Assembly (NCBI RefSeq): GCF_030704535.1
Contig: NC_081822.1
Coordinates: 8,784,501 to 8,848,500 of the forward strand
Length of the DNA stretch: 64,000 nucleotides
Reading direction: 5' to 3'
From: Vitis vinifera
Lineage: Eukaryota; Streptophyta; Magnoliopsida; Vitales; Vitaceae
Made by a program: the position numbers and the translations under genes. The notes beneath the pieces are model-generated. The model ran no database searches, was not told the DNA's origin, and was given only the letters and a program-made list of their open reading frames with translations. Positions 11,301 through 21,180 of the stretch are shown here, piece after piece. The stretch's first letter is position 1. Every line of letters begins with the position of its first letter.

Positions 11301-14275
11301 TGCATCTCATGAAACTGTGTAGGAAATTTGGTTGAGGGATCTATTTAGCTGTTAACCGGTTTTCAAGGAGGAAAACTGCAAGACTTTGGATCAGGATTCA
11401 AGATTCTAGTGTCTCTCTGAGGCAGAAATAAAAGGTTTAAGAAACAAGAAACAATAGAAGAGATTGTTTGGTTATTGAACTGGAACTGATGACTGTTCTT
11501 GTTGTTAGTAATAAAATAATCTAAGACTAACTAGAAAAAATCATGTGTGCTTGAGATGGTTGTTTGTCATATCAAAGGACATTTCTAGTTTTTAGCCATT
11601 AGAAGATTGATAATGCTTATCATTCAGCACCATCATCAACCTGGTGAGACCTTTGATACCATAAATGATTGGTTCATTTTTTCTTCGCAACTGCATTGGT
11701 GTTAAAAGGGCTAAGGTATTAGACAAGGGATTAGATTACTAGACACAACCTATTGATGTTGTTCTGGCTTTAAATTCTTATGCAAATTAGAGTTTATAGA
11801 GTTGATCCTGCTGCTAGGTATGTGAGGCTCTACATTGTCTGTCAGAGTGTTGAATTCTCTTTTGTCTGGTCTGATAATTGTTACTACCATAAATGGATCT
11901 TTACAAATATTCTAAGTAGCATATAGCTCTTCCTATAATTGGTTTTGATTTTCATGTAGTTTTTACTGGCCCCATTGTGATAATTTTTTTTCCCTGCTTT
12001 ACTTCCAGACAACTGTGTCAGAAAGTTCTCTTTTTGATCACTTGATAAATATTTGGGAATTCAATCCGGGTCCAAGTCCTGGAACTTGCAACCTCTATTT
12101 TTTGGTGGATTTCAAATTCCAGTCACCACTTTATCGTCAGGTAAGTTTCTTTAGTCGGTTTATTATACCATTCATCTTTTTAGCTCTATAAAGTTTGGAC
12201 TCATACCAGGGCCTGCTATTACATTTATTCATGAATTAAAGGTATTTTCAGGTATGATAATCTAAGTAGTTGAGTTGTCCGGAAAAATGTGTCTACTTTG
12301 TGCAAGAAAGTGAAATAGGCAATGTTTTCAGAACCGGATTGGTGATCGAACCGGAAAAGTTATTAGTTCATGGTGCATTGGTCAGACCGATTGTCGAATC
12401 ACGGTCGAACCAATGACATCATAAATATATATTTTATATATTATTAAAATTAAAAATAATTATAAAAAATAAAAATAATAAATTCTACTAAGTCATTATC
12501 ATGTTTCTAATACAATATAAGATGATAATGTAAATCAATATAATACTTTTATCAAATCATTACTATCCTATATCCACAAATGAGCAATAAGCTAACAATG
12601 ATAAAATTATTTAAAAATCAGAAAATTAGTTTCAAATAATAAATTTAGATTAAAATAGGAATTTTAATTTAAAATTAGAAAGTTTAATTTAAAATTAGAA
12701 AATTTAAATTTTATTTTTAAATCATAAACTTATTTTAAAATAAAAAATTTATTTATTTAAAATATGAGGACACAAAATTTCAAAAATTTATTTAACATCA
12801 TAATGTTTCATTAATTTAGATTAAAATCATAAATTTTAAAAATCATAGAGTCAAAAGAATTACAAATGTAAAAATTAAGATAAATAAGGTAATAGGGTAA
12901 AAGAAACAAAGAAAATATGAAGATGGACTTATGGCCGTCGGAATGGCGTCCATGTAGGCCGGCGATGTTGTGTTGGCTGGGCTGGAGATGGGAGTTTGAC
13001 TGGAGCAGCAACACGCGAGCTGGAAAGGGGGGGTGGGGTGGGGGGTGGTTTTTGGAGTCCAGTGGACTATTTTGGCGTGGGTGGGGCTACGACTGTGGAG
13101 GGCAGAACGGGCTGCGGGCCAATGACTGGGGGGTGGTTTGTGGACTGTTTGGTTGTGGGCGGGGCAACGACTGTTTTGGGGGTGGGGGGAGGAGAACGGG
13201 CTGGAAGTACGAAGAAGAAAGGAAAGACATTGTTTTGGAAGACAAAAAAAAGAAAAGGAAAAAATTCATTTGAACCGTTCGGTTAATTAAAAACCGGCTA
13301 GGTCAACTGGTTCACCGGTCTGACTGTCGGTTCTAGATGTTCGAAGCCGGTTCAGAGGCTGGCCAGTTCAAAGGGGTGAACCGGACCAGACTGGTAACCG
13401 CCCGGCGGTCAGTTTTTAAAACGCTGGAAATAGGTATAGCTGTTTACAATGTTCCTACTGTCAGACTGCCACTGGTCAAAGTCTAGCAGTTAGGGAATAA
13501 GCCAACAATGCACATTAAGCGAATAATCCCTTTCCTTCACACGACACTCTCTCCCTCAGGTGAAAAGGCAGACTGGCAGATAGACAAAGAAATGAACAAA
13601 CAGATGCTTTCAAAGAGAACCCGATACCGTGTTAGACCTGCCACTCACCCTAAAAGCTTAAGCTCCAACAACGTATCAAGCCAATGCCTATTAAACTTTA
13701 TTGAGTTTTAGTCACTTCTGGATATTTGTGGAGTAGAAGGAAGTTAAATTATTATCAAATTCACCTCCAAGAAACCAAGGCTGCCTCCACCACCACCTTC
13801 TCCACCTGCCAAACTGTCGCTGCCATGCCACCACAATCACCTCCATCAATGAACCAGGAACTCCTCCAATTATCATGTTTTTTATAGGTACCATCTCCAA
13901 CATGATGGAGGTGTATTTTTCAATGTGTGGGAGAATTCTTATGCCATATAAACATTTCGTGCTTATTCTGGACCTTGTTTACATGTGTCATTTATAATGT
14001 TTGTGGGCTCATATGCCAATTTCAATTGTAAAAGTTTCCAGGGTATATAAATTTGTATGTCCATGCTCATTATATTGGAATATCACCCCCAAAAGGTCCA
14101 GAATATGAAGCTTGAAGCATTCTAAATTTGGTGATATCTTTCTGTTGCTCAGGTGGCTTCCATGTTCTTTAAGGAGGTGGTCTCTCGACTTGTTGGATCC
14201 TTTAGCGAGCGTTGTCGATTGATATATGGACCAGGTGTCCCAATACTTGAAAACTCTTACGAACAAAGGGTTTGA
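5344..14275 (+). CDS. COQ10: Coenzyme Q-binding protein COQ10 homologue, mitochondrial (5'-partial)
   Basis: Exons seen: 5344-5539, 12009-12140 and 14153-14275 (stop TGA 14273-14275). All have AG/GT borders and the phases match (first complete codon at 5345; 44 codons; 41 codons). The protein reads YSPEQLFDVVAAVDLYHGFV with PWCQQSEI and YPDGSFDAELEIGF, then HLINIWEFNPG and CNLYFLVDFKF, and finally VASMFFKEVVSRLVGSF. This is the START/polyketide-cyclase-like fold of COQ10. Members bind ubiquinone in mitochondria and are needed for its use in respiration. The N-terminal transit peptide and first part of the domain are missing from the window. The introns are unusually long (6469 and 2012 bp) because they are filled with transposons; no exon is interrupted, so the gene may still be functional. 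Confidence 0.92.
6825..8954 (+). mobile_element. Internally deleted LINE with 13-bp target duplication
   Basis: Flanked by AACTTGATCTTGT (6812-6824) and AACTCGATCTTGT (8955-8967), one mismatch. It ends in an A-tract at 8940-8953. The GC-richer plus-strand interior around 6900-8700 is LINE ORF1-like; 8382-8699 reads LPSSFVKFSNSLGMLVAGLE and REIRKLESSINYD, the linker before the endonuclease. The sequence then jumps directly to a typical LINE 3' end (8750-8940). Endonuclease and reverse transcriptase are absent, so it is a non-autonomous deletion derivative. It contains a solo LTR at 7394-7918. Confidence 0.8.
7394..7918 (+). mobile_element. Solo LTR, 525 bp, with CATAG target duplication
   Basis: Begins TGATGGGGG and ends CTACATCA, giving TG..CA ends with short inverted TGATG/CATCA termini. 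It is flanked by CATAG at 7389-7393 and CATAG at 7919-7923. A TATA-like CTATAAATAG lies near 7605. The flanking sequence is LINE ORF1-like on both sides, so the LTR was inserted in the LINE. The usual route to a solo LTR is recombination between the two LTRs of a full element. Strand is assigned from the TATA box and is tentative; superfamily is not determined. Confidence 0.75.
8968..9537 (+). mobile_element. 5'-truncated LINE 3' end in Copia gag
   Basis: The interior at about 9085-9270 translates with breaks to the LINE C-terminus (LWKIAYLTLIW, then ERNARIFEDKWRTSE and SLWASCTNDFKGISLNVIQL). A 3' UTR follows, with an A-tract at 9502-9515 and an A-rich tail to 9537. The 8-bp CTTGATCT occurs at 6814-6821 and 9538-9545, on the two sides of the combined insertion. 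Deleting the insertion restores the Copia gag frame. This LINE therefore entered the Copia element first, and LINE 6825-8954 later entered at its left junction. Confidence 0.75.
10140..10541. mobile_element. MITE-like element with terminal inverted repeats
   Basis: The left end GGGCTTTTTTGGAAATGTTTT and the reverse complement of the right end (AGGCCTTGTTTAGAAATTGTT) are similar. They continue into GTTTTC/GAAAAC-rich arms that pair over about 40 bp. The trinucleotide TAT flanks both sides (10137-10139 and 10542-10544), though such a short duplication is weak evidence. It sits in the leader of the Copia element, between gag and PBS. The ends resemble the GGGCCTTGTTTGG-type MITEs common in plants; no coding capacity. 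Confidence 0.6.
10572..10690 (-). repeat. Probable start of the Copia 5' LTR
   Basis: Immediately outside the PBS-like TGGTATTAGAG the plus strand begins TGTGAGGAAGAATAAG, so the LTR would end CTTCCTCACA on the minus strand, consistent with a CA end. No second copy is available for comparison. The LTR appears broken by, or fused to, the LINE RT fragment starting near 10691, so its right boundary is unknown. Confidence 0.45.
10691..11188 (-). pseudogene. LINE reverse-transcriptase fragment
   Basis: Minus-strand translation of 11178-10930 gives, with frame changes, a finger-domain segment (DGISIAFRQFSWDFIKNEII, then LNATFLALIS and AEDLKDCRPISLL). Then 10880-10694 gives SQNALLKERQILEAVLTANE followed by GVICKQDIKKAYDHINW. 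These correspond to RT motifs around RPISLxxxxYK and the first catalytic Asp (D-IKKAYDHINW). Neither the endonuclease nor the catalytic FADD segment is present, so it is a fragment. A T-run at about 11189-11201 borders the right side. Confidence 0.8.
12320..13426. mobile_element. Non-autonomous hAT-like element with 8-bp target duplication
   Basis: Flanked by perfect GAAATAGG copies at 12312-12319 and 13427-13434. Termini are CAATGTTTTCAGAAC and, in reverse complement, CAGCGTTTTAAAAAC: imperfect inverted repeats starting CA. Sub-terminal regions are rich in AACCGG/CCGGTT motifs (12335-12420 and 13270-13420). The interior is AT-rich (12420-12910) and then strongly G-rich (12915-13210). The 8-bp duplication and CA(A/G) ends point to the hAT superfamily. 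No transposase is visible; open frames in the G-rich part are compositional. It lies in the last COQ10 intron. Confidence 0.82.
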
Positions 14276-15175
14276 AGGTTCACCTTTTCATTCAACTTGA
14301 TTTTTTTTCCAAATGAAATCCTGTGCAGTGTATCTCAAACACAGTTGAAATAAAAACCAATGGCCTCATCCACCGTGCCTACTGGATGGTTCTGGTTATG
14401 TAAAGTTAACAATCTCTTTTATTTTTTTCCCATTTCATTTAATTTTATATTCATGTGATTATTTTCAGTTCCTTGAAGTTATAAGGCATACCGGATCTTC
14501 ATCTTTTGTTTTGTTTTGTTTTTCTTTTCATTTGATTAAATTTTATATTCATGTGATCATTTCCAGTTCTTTGTAATTAGAAGATAAGGCTTTTCATACT
14601 TGGATTATGCTATCACCATATTTCTGCTGAGGCAGAAGGGTGTCTGAATGTCATCAGAGGTTCTCTACAGGTGGTCTGTTTTTCCTGTTCATCAGTAGGG
14701 CTGTGGGTTGGGTTAGGTTGGGACCTAACCTGAAAGTTGATGGCCCAATCCCACGCAGAGGTCAAGGCTGGACATATCTATCAGGTTGACATATCCATGA
14801 AATGGTGGGTGTCAAGTCAATTGGACCTTTAGTTTTTTTCACCTTTTCTGTTTTGGACCCATTGCTGCAGGATCGAAGTGTATGTTGCAAATTCCTGCTC
14901 TTTTGCTACAAATTCATTTGGTTTGGTGTTATTATTGTGTTTTATTAGCATTCGTGGCAAGAATGCTAGGAAATTGAGGCATTCCCTTGGACAACAGCAG
15001 GTGAGCAATGAGTACTAGAGTCCTTTTTCAGTAGGCACTAGACGGGCCAGACTCGAGCCTTCTTAGCTTGGGTTTCCACCTGATTTGGACCACCCAAAAC
15101 TTGACACATATCGGCCTTCCAATGGGTTCGAATAAAAGGAACCTTGTCAAATGGAGGCCGAGCTGGGCTTTGGCC
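14276..15175. other. COQ10 3' flank, no gene seen
   Basis: Contains the COQ10 3' UTR (extent not defined) and then T-rich unique-looking sequence. A near-duplicate pair of short segments (TTTAATTTTATATTCATGTGAT near 14440 and TTAAATTTTATATTCATGTGAT near 14540, each followed by a CAGTTC(C/T)TTG-type run) forms a local direct repeat. No coding or RNA gene was recognised. Confidence 0.4.
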
Positions 15176-15566
15176 TAGGGATGGCAATGAGGTGGGTCTT
15201 TTTGGGTAGCCATCATGCATCATACTTGATGAGACAAATTTAAAATTTAAATAAATAAGTTAAACGTGGATATGAAATTCTTTTTAAAAAATGTGGAACA
15301 GATTCAGAAGGAGTTTAAGTATTGCCTTGTTTCACCTCGTCTCGTTTCAATTATATATTAAATCAATTTAATTTAATTTTTATTTTTTTATTTATATATA
15401 TAATAAAAAATTGATTTTTAAAAAAATAAGTTATAAAAAATTAAAATATATATTTTCAAAATGTCTCTTTTTTATAAGAAATTTGCATACGTGCTTTGCT
15501 TTTAATAAATGAGGTGGGGTTAGGATTAGGGTAACTCGTCTTGAATCCACCTTGTTGTCATCCTTA
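15176..15566. mobile_element. MITE-like element with TAGGGATGGCAA-type termini
   Basis: The left terminus TAGGGATGGCAATGAGGTGG and the reverse complement of the right terminus (TAAGGATGACAACAAGGTGG) are similar over about 20 bp. Between them is AT-rich sequence with a further GGGT(A/T)..-type inverted similarity. Termini of this type (TAGGGATGGCAATGGGG) are common in short plant elements. I could not identify a matching target duplication, so the exact ends may be off by some bases. Confidence 0.55.
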
Positions 15567-15741
15567 CTTAGATCAAAAAATCTCTAGCGTATGGCAACAT
15601 GCCAAATTTACACCTGCATATTTTTTTAACACATACTCCAATTTTGTTTCTCGTGTCAAAGGAAAGCTAAATGTTTGATTAGAAATATGGTTTCTTTCTT
15701 CTTTTTTTTCCCTGGTGTTTTCATCTTAATGTATTAAACCA

Positions 15742-16043
15742 GTAAGAAGAGATTGGTGGATGGTCGATTGGAGGATGGCTGTTGAACTGGGCAAAATATA
15801 GCTCGTTTAAGATTGGCTTAGCAATACTCATCTAGCATAAGTAGAGTTCGTGTTAAGAGCAACACAGGTGTTCATGTTAGCGACAACATGAGAGTTCGTT
15901 CTATAGCTAACATGAGACACCTTCGTCGATAGTGAAGATCTTTCTGTTATCCTCCACCCACTAAGAATGAGACGCTTGGCAAGAGTCTTTTCTATAAATA
16001 AGAGCAACCTTGGAGCAAGAGACTTTTTAGACTCAACACTTCA
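15742..16043 (+). repeat. Gypsy 5' LTR (approximate left end)
   Basis: The part 15918-16032 is duplicated with about 85% identity at 24141-24258 (both contain CTTTCTGTTATCCTCCACCC). A TATA box TATAAATA is at 15993-16000. Just downstream, TGCATTCTGTGGGAA (16044-16058) resembles a mutated form of the plant Gypsy primer-binding region that ends TCTGTGGGAA. Gag-like coiled-coil sequence follows. The left end of the LTR is a guess. Confidence 0.65.
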
Positions 16044-16329
16044 TGCATTCTGTGGGAATCAAGCACAAAAAAACTTGATTCTCTTCACAATATCAGGAGA
16101 CAAGTCGGGAGAAGGATTGCTCACTCTGGAAGAACGATTGTCCCTTGTGGAACAACAGTGGAAGGAGTAGCAGGAGGAGCAATGTAAATAGTTTGATGTC
16201 TTCCTTTCTACCACAGAATTTTTGAGGTAGGAGAATGAGCTGCTCAAAACTGCAATAGCAGTCCATACTCTATAATATACACCTATTTCGCTTTAGTAAT
16301 TGGACCTGCAGTGTTTTTCAACCAACTGT
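16044..16329 (+). mobile_element. Gypsy gag N-terminal remnant
   Basis: Plus-strand frame from about 16100 reads SGEGLLTLEERLSLVEQQWK, then stops interspersed with EEQ-rich sequence, FLR and ENELLKTAIAV. This resembles the N-terminal coiled coil of plant Gypsy gag proteins. It is cut off by the Copia element starting near 16330; the rest of the Gypsy element resumes to the right of 21180. Confidence 0.55.
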
Positions 16330-16497
16330 ACTTATTTTTTACACATGCAACCTAAACACAGCATAGGCACATTATGTTGCATTCTCCCCCCTAATGTGAT
16401 GTTCCTCTACACCCAAAAGCCTTCGGAAGTGAACAAGCTTCTCCAAAGGCAATGCTTTAGTGAAGATCTTAGCAACCTGCTCATCTGATTTACAGTA

Positions 16498-16746
16498 CTA
16501 CATCAATTGAACCACACCATCTAAAATAGCTCCTTTAATAAAATGATACTTCACTACAATATGCCTAGTCCTACTATGAAAAATATAGTTTTTTGCAATG
16601 ACTATAGCAGATTTGTTGTCACAAAGTAGATCTGTTGCTTCATTTTGCTTCTCCTTGATGTCTTCTAAAATTCTTCTCAACCATATGGCTTGAGAAGTTG
16701 CCAATGAAGCTGAAATGTACTCTGCTTTAGCAAAGGATTGAGCCAC
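16498..16746 (-). pseudogene. Copia RNase H fragment
   Basis: Minus-strand frame reads AEYISASLATSQAIWLRRIL, then LLCDNKSAIVIAKNYIFHSR and RHIVVKYHFI. This is the Copia RNase H signature (AEYxA...W...DN.SAI..A.NP.FH.RTKHI..ryHFIR). The catalytic E of AEY and D of CDN are retained. The preceding RT-RNase H connection is frameshifted, so this is a remnant domain of the Copia element. Confidence 0.85.
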
Positions 16747-17270
16747 TGAACCTTGGTTTTTTTAGACCCAAGATATAACACTTGAACCAAGGGAGAATGC
16801 ATAGCCTGATGTGCTTTTCATGTCATTAATATGGCCACCCCAATCACTATCACAATGGCCAACTAGCTTCACTTCAATTTTCCTGAAATATTTTATTCCA
16901 AGCTTAACCGTGCCTTGCAAATATATCTAGACTCTTTTTGCTGCTCCAAGATGTAGATGACTAGGATAGTGCATGAATCTTGAAAGCAAGCTTATTGCAA
17001 ACATGATGTCAGGTCTGGTTTCAGTTAGATACAGGAGATTTCCAATAAGACTTCTAAAGTGAGTTTCATTAACCATCTTCTTTCTTCAACTTTTCATTCA
17101 CAACTAAAGGAGTAGATATAAGATTGCAACCAGCCACGCCAAACTTTTTTAGGATATGTTAAACATACCCAAATAAACACTCCATCTTTTTCTTGATAAG
17201 CTTCAATTCCCAAAAAACAATGCAACAATCCCATATCAATCATTTCATATTTTTTTTCATCATTTCATTT

Positions 17271-18180
17271 CTAAGTTTTTTCAACCATCTTCTCATCATT
17301 TCTAGTAAAAATAAAATTATTAACATAAAGAGCAACAATAAGGATTTGGGAATTACCTTTGCTCTTCACATAGAGGGTAGGCTCACTCTTACTTCTAATG
17401 AAACCATTTTCAATGAAGTAGTTGTCAATTTGAGTGTACCAGGCATGAAGAGCTTGTTTCAAACCATATAAGGCTTTCTTCAACTTGTAAACTTTATTTT
17501 CTTCCTTATCGACAACAAAGCCTTAGGTTGTTCAACATAGATCTTTTCCTCCAGCTTTCCATTCAAAAATGCAGATTTTGTGTTAAGTTAGTACAACAAC
17601 CAACTTTTTTGAGCAACCATTGCAATAATAGTTCTAATAGTATCAAGGTGAACAACTGGAGCAAAGGTCTCATGGAAATCAATACCCGGCTGTTGTGAGT
17701 AGCCTTTTGCAACCAACCTAGCTTTACGCCTTTGAACTCTACCATCAGAATGGTATTTCACCCTATAAATCCACTTCACCCCAATGATTTCTTTGTCTTT
17801 TGGCTTTTCAACCAACTGTCATGTTTCATTTTTCTCAATGACATCAATTTCATTTTCCATTGCTTTCCTCAAATCTTCATCTTTTATTTTCTCTTCAAAA
17901 CTTTGAGGTTCAACAATGCACAAATTGCATCTCTCCTAAACATCACTCAAACTTCTCATTTTTCTTGGAGTTGAGGATGGTGATGATGAGCTTGAAGTTG
18001 GAAACTTAGTTGAGAGAGATAATGGAACTGATTCTGGGGAGTCTTGAGGTGATGAAGTTGAGGTGCCGCCATTTTCCGTTTCAATAGGTGTTTTTGTTTG
18101 AAGTTCATCAATAAGAATTGTTTTCTTTTAAATTTTACCTTCTTCCCAATTCCAAGCAATTTTTTCATCAAAAATAACAT
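17271..18180 (-). pseudogene. Copia reverse transcriptase, catalytically altered
   Basis: Minus-strand segments: 17815-17588 reads IIGVKWIYRVKYHSDGRVQR, then KARLVAKGYSQQPGIDFHET and FAPVVHLDTIRTII. The segment 17483-17271 reads KKALYGLKQALHAWY and LIVALYVNNFIFTRND. The palm motif that is normally YVDD is YVNN, which would remove both catalytic aspartates. KQAPRAWY is altered to KQALHAWY. Several frameshifts and stops separate the segments (for example near 17480-17590). The region 18180-17956 encodes the Q/P-rich linker between integrase and RT. RT activity is not expected. Confidence 0.85.
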
Positions 18181-18235
18181 CTTTCCTTGTGATCAGTTTG
18201 TTGGTTTTCAAATTATATATCCTGTAACCCTTTTA

Positions 18236-19588
18236 CTATGAACTACAACCCATAAAGATGCATTTTTCACTTGCTTCATCCAACTTACTCCTTCTTTCCT
18301 TTGGTACTTGTGAATAACATAAGCACCCAAACACTTTGAAGTGTTTAACAAATGACTTTCTTCCATTCCATGCTTCAATTAGAGTTTTGTTTAATAATGC
18401 TTTTGTTGGACATCTATTTAAAAGATACACTACAGTGTTAACTGTTTCAACCCAAAATTTTTTAAGCAAAACCTTCTCATATAACATAGCTTTAGCCATT
18501 TTCATAACTATTTGATTCTTCATTTCATCTACTCCATTTTGTTGAAAAGTATATGCAACACTAAGCTGTCTCTCAACCCCTTCATCTTCACAAAAATTAC
18601 CAAATTGGCTTGAAGTATATTTCATTCCTCTGTCACTTCTCAAGGTCATTATGTAGCAACCACTTTGCTTTTCAACAAAAGTCTTGAATTTTTTGAAGAT
18701 AGAGAACACTTTTGATGTTTGCTTCACGAAGAACACCCAAGTTATTCTTATAAAATCATCAATAAACAATACAAAGTACTTGTTGTTGCCGTGAGAAGGT
18801 GTAGACATGGGCCCACATATATCAGTGTGAATTAACTCCAATACCTTCTTTGCTCTCCAAGCAACTCCTTTTGGAAATGATTGTCTATGATGCTTTCCAA
18901 GAGCACAATCCTCACATATTTCATTCTTTTCTTCAATGGTGTTAGGCAATCTTTGTACCATTTTCCTTTGACAAAGCATCTTCAATCTATTGAAGTTCAA
19001 GTGCCCAAATCTTCTATGCCACAACCAAGCTTCTTCAACATCTTCATTTCTCAAAGCCACATTTTCAGCATATTTGAAGACAATTGGAATGCTTTTATTT
19101 TTCTCCATCTTTATCTTCTTCACTAAATTTCTTCTCTTTTCCTTATCATAAATGATGCACTCATTATCTTCAAAGTGAAGTTTGTACCCATGCTCTACTA
19201 GTTGTCCCACACTCAATAAATTTTTCTTCAAGACTAGTACAAGAAGAACATCTCTGATGTGCTTGGTTCCCACATTTGTTTGGATGCCAATTGTGTCTTT
19301 TCTTTTAACATTCACTAAATCACCATTACCCATTTTGACTTGTGAGATGATGGTTGTATCCATGTCAAGGAAAATATTTTTGTTACTAGTCATGTGGTTT
19401 GTGCAACCATTATCAAGGAACCACACATTATTCTTTTTCTCAACAACCATTATCAAGGAACCACACATTATTCTTTTTCTCAACAACACTTTGACAAGCA
19501 TAAAACATGTTTTCATCAACCTATTTCTCCTCAGCACAACTTGCTTGTTGATTGTTCTTAAATCTACAATATTTTTTAACATGCCCAT
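18236..19588 (-). pseudogene. Copia protease-integrase open frame (450 codons)
   Basis: The longest retrotransposon frame of the window. It carries the protease start (VWFLDNGCTNHMTSNKN; the active-site DSG/DTG is here DNG), GAG_pre-integrase (LWHRRFGHLNFNRLKML) with the HHCC zinc finger (H..H and CEDCALGKHH), and the rve core. Acidic residues are visible in IHTDICGPM, LRSDRGMKY and, less canonically, NGVDEMKNQ, so DDE is plausibly preserved. The predicted upstream start is meaningless because the frame is shifted at the 40-bp tandem duplication 19404-19483, which lies at the protease start and breaks continuity with gag. Confidence 0.88.
19404..19483. repeat. 40-bp tandem duplication disrupting Copia pol
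   Basis: The 40-bp unit starting CAACCATTATCAAGGAACCA at 19404 is repeated exactly at 19444. As 40 is not a multiple of three, the reading frame coming from the zinc knuckle shifts and hits a TGA right after the first copy of the VWFLDNG-encoding segment. It is a post-insertion lesion in an element that would otherwise have one continuous gag-pol frame here. Confidence 0.92.
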
Positions 19589-19603
19589 TTTTTTTACAAT
19601 TGA

Positions 19604-20514
19604 TCAAGCATTGAAGCTTCCCTTTGAACCAACAATCTTTCTCAACATGGCTGCTTCTTTTACAAATATTACACTTTGAGAGTGATGATCATTCTTCGTT
19701 AGTGAACTTTCTTCCATGGTTGAATCTTCCTCTACCTCGTCTAGTTCTACCACCTCTAGATGAATCACTTCTATTTTCATTGATTGTAGATTTCTTTTCA
19801 ACATTTTTGGAGTTAAAAGCTTATTTTAGATTGGAATGCACTTTCAACTAATTTTTAAGAATGTCTCAACAATCTCTGTTCATAAGTTTTTAAATACCCA
19901 AATAGGTCTTGTACACTGAGCAGTGAGAGATATTTTGTTTTTTCAATCATGACCACAATTGTGTCATATTTGTAAGGTAGGTTGATCAAAAGTTTGTCAA
20001 CAATTCTTTTATCACTAATTTCTTCACCATATGACTTCATTTGATTTACTAACTCCATAAATTTGGAAGAAAACTCATTTAGAGTTTCATTCTCCTTCAT
20101 TTTCATATTTTTTTAGCTCTCTTCTTAAAGCTTGAAATTTTACTGACCAAGTTCTTTTATCTCCTTGAAACTCCTGTTGAAGGATGTCCCATGCTTCTTT
20201 ATCTTTAATTTGAAGCTCTCATAATTATTGGAAAGATGTTACCAACACATTGTTGAATAAATAAGAGAGCTTTTGCATCCATTTTTTTTCAATTCTTTCA
20301 ACTAATTTTTTTCAACCGAAGTTAGTGTAATCACATTTTCAAGTTCATCAAAATCATTTTCAACCAAATCCCAAACATCTTGAGACATAAATAATGTTTT
20401 CATTTTTATGCACCAAAAATCATAATTTTCTTCTTCAAATAATGGAATAGAAGAAGGTTGAGAACTCATACTTGTAACACTTGAGCTGGCCATTGATCTA
20501 CTCTTCAAATCCAT
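19604..20514 (-). pseudogene. Copia gag (DUF4219/UBN2) and zinc knuckle
   Basis: Minus-strand segments: 20514-20302 begins MDLKSRSMASSSVTSMSSQP and continues with PLFEEENYDFWCIKMKTLFM, the standard DUF4219/gag start. The segment 20106-19855 reads ETLNEFSSKFMELVNQMKSY and ISDKRIVDKLLINLPYKYD, the UBN2 domain. The segment around 19690-19604 contains a degraded CX2C zinc knuckle followed by a second Cys/His motif. Frameshifts occur between 20302 and 20106 and in the knuckle region. Gag packages the retroelement RNA; this copy cannot make an intact product. Confidence 0.82.
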
Positions 20515-21180
20515 GGTCTATCTACTTCAAGATTGAGGGTTTCTAGCTACACAATCTGATTGCATAACAACACCAATTGTTCTTCGTTTTCTCTTTCCTT
20601 GTTTGCCTTCAGATTTTGCTGCTTCAATGATCACCAATTCAGTTGTATTGTGGGTTTGGATTTGAGTATTCAGATTAAAAGAAACGTTAGTATCCTCCCT
20701 CTCCAAAATAGAGGAAAATTCTTAAAATTCCATACACAAGAGACATATTGTAAGAGATAAGAGGGCTTGAAAATAAGAGGTGAATTAAATTAGATTGGAA
20801 ATAGCAAGGTGGACCAAAGATTAGATTGAGAGGTGGATTAATGAAATGGGTGGGCTTGATACCAGTTCTGTTGGTTGTAGTTTCAGCCTAAAAACAAAGA
20901 TTGGCTATAAAAAGAAAAAATGGAAGAGTAACACTTGGGAATAGAGGAATTAAAAACGGTCCACCAAAAAACAGAAGACCTTTTTTTTTTTTTTTTTCAT
21001 TTTGTATTCTCAGTTTTGTTGTTTTTGTTATACAGTATGTAGTTTTCAAAGTTGATGCAAAGAGATTTAACTAGAGTAAATCTCTCCACGTGGAAGCAAG
21101 ACAACCACTCAAAACATAAAAACAAAAATCTTATTTTTTACGTATATAACTTAAACACAACATAGGCACATTATGTTACA

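Larger units (their letters stand above)
16330..21180 (-). mobile_element. Tnt1-like Copia retrotransposon, defective, nested in Gypsy
   Basis: The right (5') LTR is 20869-21180 (plus-strand TGTTGG...TTACA). The PBS is at 20852-20864 (minus TGGTATCAAGCCC). The left (3') LTR survives only as 16330-16381, ending TTGCA beside the polypurine tract at 16382-16395 (minus ATTAGGGGGGAGAA). The two LTR pieces share CATAGGCACATTATGTT. Between them, on the minus strand, are gag, zinc knuckle, protease, integrase, RT and RNase H in Copia order. Damage includes loss of about 260 bp of the 3' LTR, a 40-bp frameshifting duplication at 19404-19483, several stops, and YVDD changed to YVNN in RT. Gypsy sequence lies on both sides. 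Confidence 0.88.

Noticed and set aside
12917-13286. Overlapping open frames of 96-118 codons, Gly/Trp-rich, on plus and a Pro-rich one on minus
   Set aside because: They follow from the G-rich core of the hAT-like element. No domain, no splice context, and all frames are open at once.
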